Positions 58,608-64,000 of a DNA stretch of 64,000 nucleotides are shown piece after piece. How positions within the stretch are numbered: position 1 is the stretch's first letter; every line of letters begins with the position of its first letter. The position numbers were made by a program, and so were the translations under genes. The stretch lies in contig NC_011681.1 in NCBI RefSeq assembly GCF_000150955.2, forward strand, positions 357,501-421,500. The letters are read 5' to 3'. The DNA is from Phaeodactylum tricornutum CCAP 1055/1 (lineage: Eukaryota > Bacillariophyta > Bacillariophyceae > Surirellales > Neidiaceae). A model generated the notes under the pieces. The model worked only from the letters and a program-made list of their open reading frames with translations. It did not search any database and had not been told where the DNA came from.

Positions 58608-61600
58608 TTACGAGCCACTATCCCCCTTTGTCTGTGGCGCGGCAATATCGGATACTGCTTCGTGCAACACAGTAAATCGCACAGCTTGCATACTTCCAAA
58701 CAGTGGATGGGTCCGTAGTAAACGAGGTGCAAGCGTGGCCGGAGCAATACCGTGTAGGAATTTCGTCGTGGAAAGCGCGGCGTAGTCGGCAGCATGGGGG
58801 TCATTAATTTCCACTAGCGGTCTCCTCGAAGAAGCGGCTAACATGTCGTGCAGACTACCCAGCACGGCTCTCACGTCACTCCACAACTTCGCTTTGTGAA
58901 TCGATTGTGTAAAGCTGGATTGATCGTCCGACCGGTCGTTCAAAGATTGACCTAGGCCTTCTGCCTCGAGGTAGTTCCGAGTTAACTCCTGGAACAAGAC
59001 TAAGCTGCGAGATTTTTTCTCGTTCTCACCGAGGAAATGGGTGCTTCCGACTTGAGAGACTGCACCCACTTTCTGAAAAATGTAGTGCATGTCAAGCACC
59101 TTGGTCGTAGAGAGCTCGACCGTTGCGATGAATCTGCTAAACAGTTCGGATACTATTTCGTTCACGCCGATACAATTATCTGATCGAAAGGTCATCATTC
59201 CTTCGTGAGTCAAACGAATGTTAAGGGCTTGGCTATTGATCGATTTGTCCAGAGCAAGCTCGATCTCCCCATTGCTTTCCAGTCTCCGCAAGGCAGCAAA
59301 GACATGCCGAGGCTCCGCTGATGGTCCAAGAAGGTTGGCGCATTTTGCTACTGAAAAAGCATACGAACCGTAGCTGTAACCAACCATCTTTCGACAGCCT
59401 GGGAATGCCTTTTCCCTTTCAATAGAAAGGTCGACTGCTTCTCCAGCTGGCGGTTCAGTACATGTCGCGACTCGAAGAATGGCACCTGCGATGCTCTCTT
59501 TCACGGCAAGGTCCTTCATTGAGCGCCGTTTGGGCGCAACAAAGGCGCAGTCATAAAATACTCCTTCTATCTGTAGAAGAGGAACTCCAGATGTCCGTTG
59601 CTCAAGAAGGGATACCAATGTTTCGACCGTTTCGGACTTGGCTCCGCATTCCACAACAGCTTTGTGTAAGGGGAGTCCGACACTAATTGGATCTGCTGTA
59701 GAGCGATCTGCAGGAAGAAGTCTCTTCCCGTCCTCCACTTCACCTATCAACGACGATAGTAAAGCTTTTACCTGGCTTTTTGCAATTAGATCTGAATGGG
59801 CGAGAGAGTGACGGACGAGAATCTCGTCTTCCAGCACAAGCGCAAATGCGACAGCCGACCTTCCATCGCGTCCTGCTCTTCCAATCTCCTGCATGTAATG
59901 CTCCGGCGATGCTGACAGATACATGTGAATAACGCCGGTCACGTCTTCTTTATTAATGCCAAGGCCAAAGGCGACCGTAGCAACGCAAATTCTAGCCTTG
60001 CCTCGCATAAACTAAAACAACGACTGTTAGCGTGTGCAAGGATCGCGACATAGCCCGGAGACGTCTACGCACCTTGCTTTGTGCCTTTGACCTGGCACTT
60101 GCATCCATTCCACCATGATAAATTACAATACCACCTTCAATGCCTGCAGCTTGGAGATTTTCGGCAACAGCTTGAGCGTCAAGCTGGCGCCAGACGTAAA
60201 CAATAACATTACCGGTGGCCAAACAGCCATCGTCAGAAACTTCGGGTGCTACACTCTTATTGCTCGTTCTCTTCTTCTTTGGCGTCAGTATTTTGATGAC
60301 CTGTAAAATTGCAGAAAATGTAAGCAATAATAAGGTGTCGGCCTTTTTGCTTATGAGACATTTGTCCAAACGTACCTTTTTCAACCGTTCAGTCTGCGAT
60401 GTCAAAAGGAGACACCTGACATCAATGTTGTCGCGATTGCACTTCATTACACGCACGCCATTGTCAGCTTCTTCCGACATATTTTTGTCAATGTTCAGTG
60501 TTCTACAAATGTCGGTGACAACTTTGGGTCCAGCAGTTGCGGTAATTGCCAGAACGCTTTCTGGTTGAATCATGTTCACCATAGACTTCAGCCGCAGATA
60601 GGAAGGCCGGAAGTTATGCGCCCACTGGCTCAGACAATGTGCTTCATCAACGCAAAGAAGAGAGACCGGTGGGAACTTGCGCTCGTGCTCTCTTCTGTCC
60701 GTATTCCAAATTGGTCGAAACAGTCTCCGAAAGGAAGCACTTGTCAGGCGCTCCGGTGAAACAAAGAGGATCCGTATCCGCCCACGGATAATGTCATCCA
60801 ATGTGGCAGCCAGCTTGGCCGAAGTCACTGCTCCGGACATAGTTGCCGCTGGTAGCCGCGGGGGCAGTACTCGCAATTGATCCTGACCGAGAAAGTCGGA
60901 ACACGGTTAGTTTTTTTACTGCTCTCTAGGACTCCCTCCATTTGTTGTAGCACTTACTTGAATCAGTGAAATAAGCGGAGAAACCACTATGCATACACCT
61001 TTCATGAGAGACGCCGGCAGAGCGTAGCACAGTGACTTTCCAAACCCCGTTGGTGCCACCAACAGAGTACGCTTCTTGTCCAAACATCGTCGTACAGTCC
61101 ATTCCTGGCTTTCACGAAAACTGTCGTGACCAAACATGGCTTTAAGAGCAAGATGAAGAGGACACGAATTTGAAGAACTGTTTTGCAGTTGCAACGTCGG
61201 CTCGCATAATTCCATTTCGTCATCAGATGACTCATCCAAACTTACTTCGTCGTCGACGATCTCAGGGAGCCGAAGACCTTGCCGCCGTTCCAATAGTGGC
61301 ATGACACACCCGCTTTCGCTGTTTTTCAAATTCAGCGAGTCTTTCAACAACATATCTCTCGGCACCCTTTGAGCTGCCTCATTGACGCATTTTGTGCTGA
61401 AATCTGCTTCAACAACCACGTCAGGTTTATCGGGCAAAGTGGTTTCAGACTCCAAGTTGCCACTCTCTGCATACACCCCGGTTGCTTTCTCCAGCTCGGT
61501 TGGATCTACAGGCACTGACGCCTTTTCGTTTGATTGTTCCTCTGCCACACTAACGGCGACTTCGTCTCTTACCCAAATTGATAAACGCGCCAACAAGGCT

Positions 61601-63309
61601 TGCTTTTTACCTGTAGAATTTAGTCCTTTCCTAGCTGCTAGCCGCTGCAATTCCGGAACGGTCATGATCTTCATTGATTCCATGTACGATGCTACTTGGC
61701 GTGCGACAAAGCCTGAGCACGACTGATTTCTTAACAGTGCTTGTTGTGCAGCCTGTACGGTATCATCAGCCCATATGAAGCAGTCGCATTGTTCGGCGCG
61801 AGGAAGACTGCAAGCGAAGAAGACGCGTCCCTTGTTCACTGACGCTTTTTTGACCGTCAAGCGTTTGCAGGGTCGACCGTGGCTACAATTGGGGATCGCG
61901 GGACCGTTGGAGGCTTCTTGACGGCGGTGATCAGCAGCAACTTTCTGATGCTGCGGATCGTAGATTCCATCTATATAGTCGTCCAGCGGATCCGTCCCGG
62001 ATGAATGTTGCGTCATGGTGGAGGCGTCGTGGCGAGGCTTGGTTGCGTAGCTTTGCGTCGTCTGCGTGTCGTCGTGCTCCCCGCGATTGCTGGCGTAAAA
62101 TTCGTCCCGGTTCTTGCGGCGTTGCTCCCACTGCAAGGCCGCCTTGGATTTAGTCTTTTTCGGCAGCGCGCCGCGGCAAGAGCCGGCGCCGTTGCGCAAA
62201 TTTAGGCGGACGAAATTTCCTTGGTCGCCTTTTTGCTGTTTGGATTTCAAAGTGGTCGTTGTCAACCCGTCTCGTGTTGGACGCGGCATTGGCTGGGATG
62301 CGGCCAAGGACGACGTCGCTCTTGAGTCCAAGGGAGTGGACCTGATGCTGGGATCATCAGGTTTGCTGAATGTCGTTGTGTGTGGACCTTTCAAGTGCGC
62401 TGGGTCGTCCAGGACCAATTCGTCGTCTTTCGGATCCTCCTTGTTGTTGATACCATCGTGTTCGAGGTCGCCGGACGCTGATTTAGTTCTTTCCGTTCCA
62501 ACAGCGTCTAACGGGTTGATGGCGGGTGATGCCGCCGCGTGGAAAGTGGAAGAACTACTGTTGGTGGCCGTTTTGTCGACGATACTTGCGGCTGCCTTTT
62601 CAATAGTAAGTGGCCCTTCCATCAATGGAACAGAGTACGACTTCTCGGAATTCATTCGTCCAATCACTGTGCGTTGTTTGGTCCTAATCACCTGCAAGCC
62701 CAGCTTGCGGCGAAGTATGGGAACGGCTGCCGCAATGGAATCAGTGGCCTTTCGGGATGCCGACAGAACCGGGGGATCCATGACGGCACGAGTCACTGAT
62801 TGGTTGTCGTGTTTGACATGCAAGCAGACGGAGACGGCGTCATTGACCTTGCTATGCACACAAACTGGCTTGACGGGCGGTTTTCGTACCGAAAAAAGGG
62901 GAACCTGTTTGTTGTTGGTGACCGACGTTGATGTCGCTGGTTGGCCTCCCCAGACGTCAACCTTATTGACTCCTGGTGTCTGCGGTTTCAGCTTGCGTGA
63001 AAGACACGACCAGCGTTGAGAAATGGGAGCAGTCGCGGACGTCCTGCTGCGGTTGTCCTGGGTGGCGGAGGTACTCGAACAGGCGTTGACGTTGGCCTTT
63101 TCCATCGCACTGCGAGGCAGTTTGTCCGGTCGGACAGTATTGCTTGGTGCATCGACCCGTCGCTTTTTTGGCCTGGTTTTCCGATCATTGCCGTTAGCGG
63201 TGTCGTCCAATAAGGCTTTCAAGCGTTTGACGGTGTCCGTTTGCGGCAGATTCTTGGAATGGGTCGTCAATCGATTGTTGGTCGTCAACAAGGGACGCTT
63301 TTGACTCAT
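58608..63309 (-). CDS. RecQ DNA helicase with GRF zinc finger and SAP-like domain
   Basis: Inferred exons 63309-60958, 60882-60376, 60300-60073 and 60011-58608; 1496 residues. ATG 63309 (MSQKRPLLTT) is used since the frame above has only GTG. The first ~450 residues are polar and disordered-looking. Near 473-516 is a GRF-type zinc finger: NCSHGRPCKRLTVKKASVNK, GRVFFACSLP, QCDCFIW. Near 545-580 is a SAP-like helix pair: TVPELQRLAARKGLNSTGKK. The helicase follows: HDSFRESQEWTV, Walker A APTGFGKS (~752), SPLISLIQDQ, DEAH box VDEAHCLSQWAHNFRPSYLRL (~860), AITATAG, IVIYHGGMDASARSKAQ, TVAFGLGINKEDV, and QEIGRAGRDGRSA. A RecQ-Ct part with a winged helix appears in exon 4 (LEDEILVRHSL, TVELSTTKVLDMHYIF). 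Role: unwinding in repair, replication or recombination. The intron frames all agree. Confidence 0.9.
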
Positions 63310-63950
63310 ACTTTTGTTGCCTATTGTCACTGCCACTGTTGCTGCTGTTGTTGTGGATGACGCCTACCCGCACTCGCGAAGTTCTAGTTGTAGAGTAAAG
63401 AGTGAGGTCGATGTGTCAAAAGTCAATCATTGGTCCCGCACTAGCCTGACAGAACAATCTCGTCCAATCTCCTCCAAATGCCATGGTTCTTCCCCGTATC
63501 GATCGACGGGGACCGTTGCAGACTTGGTTGGGAACCGGATCGGGACTCGCTTGTTCGTGATCGAAATGTCCATTGGGCACGGCCTGCGTTGCTTGTTTTG
63601 GGCGCGCCGAATCTTCCCTCCACCCTACAACCCTACCCTCTCCACTTGCGAACACCCCGAATTCGACACCGTTCCTATTTCCATACGTACGGCAAGACCA
63701 ACATAAAATTCGCCTACTCCGCACCAAATTCCGAAACGAATATCCAGCAACGGCCGTAGAGTTCACACATTGGAATGTCAATTTTACCGCCAGTTCATGG
63801 TCCGAACGCACCAATCACCGGCGACCAGGCTCCCGGTTTGAATCACATTAACCGACCACCAAACACCCCTGTTTCCCACTGGTTGCCATACCGATTTTTG
63901 TCCCAGTCAACTTTGCATAATTGTAGACGATTTGAATTTTCACAGATCTC
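63310..63950. other. divergent promoter region, about 640 bases
   Basis: Upstream of RecQ and of a possible gene starting at 63951. Several overlapping frames on both strands carry no motif and are shadows of Pro/Ser-rich DNA. Nothing recognised. Confidence 0.45.
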
Positions 63951-64000
63951 ATGATGAGAACGACCGAAGCGGACCTTGCTCGGCTGGACGAGAAAAACGA
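63951..64000 (+). CDS. possible start of a gene running off the window
   Basis: ATG ATG at 63951 opens MMRTTEADLARLDEKN and is open to the edge. The preceding TTTTCACAG could equally be a splice acceptor, in which case this is an exon in another frame. Only 16 codons are visible, so no product can be given. Confidence 0.3.
   Translation, partial: MMRTTEADLARLDEKN

Noticed and set aside
62114-63019. 301-codon plus-strand open frame
   Set aside because: It lies antisense to the RecQ N-terminal exon, which has domain and splice support; low-complexity coding DNA leaves the other strand open.
63835-63860. GGTTTGAATC as a tRNA T-arm
   Set aside because: No matching acceptor, D or anticodon stems around it.

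Overview
The window reads as nuclear DNA of a pennate diatom, and the style fits Phaeodactylum tricornutum closely. Genes are compact with few, short GT-AG introns of 35-150 bases. Several proteins start with a signal peptide followed by an ASAF-type site (A-x-A or similar, then Phe), the diatom signature for plastid import across four membranes. Diatom-favoured families are present: an HSF factor, an HMG box with a long insert, PAP/fibrillin, and a selenoprotein thioredoxin reductase. I see no transposon, retroelement, virus remnant, rRNA or convincing tRNA. About 33 protein genes cover most of the window.

Layout. 1-9.6 kb: the 3' end of a MATE transporter, a small membrane protein, a plastid START/cyclase protein, a membrane-anchored CS-domain protein, an unknown nuclear-like protein, a plastid membrane protein and a GT23-like glycosyltransferase. 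10-18 kb: an HMG-box protein, an ApaH-like phosphatase (ALPH), a plastid DMT/EamA transporter, the SMC5/6 subunit NSE3 and the ribosome-biogenesis factor UTP11. 18.6-25.7 kb: a small membrane protein, a glutaredoxin-like/thioredoxin reductase fusion ending Gly-Cys-Sec-Gly with a foldable SECIS, a bacterial-type TrmK-like tRNA methyltransferase, a bacterial-like DNA cytosine-5 methyltransferase and a plastid Cys-motif protein. 26-38.8 kb: PAP/fibrillin, an ankyrin protein, an armadillo-like protein, a secreted EF-hand protein, an HSF, an AP endonuclease, a SIRT4-like sirtuin and a plastid TIM-barrel-like protein. 40-47 kb: a protein kinase, an Mpv17-family protein, a long TFIIB-like factor and a plastid DEAD-box helicase with DEVD in motif II. 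48-63 kb: a full ABCB-type transporter with the unusual order TMD-NBD-NBD-TMD, a plastid NAD(P)-binding protein, a CNNM/CorC protein and a large RecQ helicase with GRF zinc-finger and SAP-like domains.

Themes. At least seven genes encode probable plastid proteins (cyclase, 7.3 kb protein, DMT transporter, Cys-motif protein, fibrillin, TIM-like protein, SDR). A genome-maintenance set (NSE3, AP endonuclease, RecQ, DNA methyltransferase) is scattered among them without operon-like order. The two standout observations are the selenoprotein fusion at 19.4-21.8 kb, where the annotated-looking stop is a Sec codon and a tiny first exon supplies the glutaredoxin-like cysteine, and the permuted ABC transporter at 48.2-52.6 kb.

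Limits. Intron borders were deduced by eye from splice signals and reading frame; family calls come from motif recognition without any database search.
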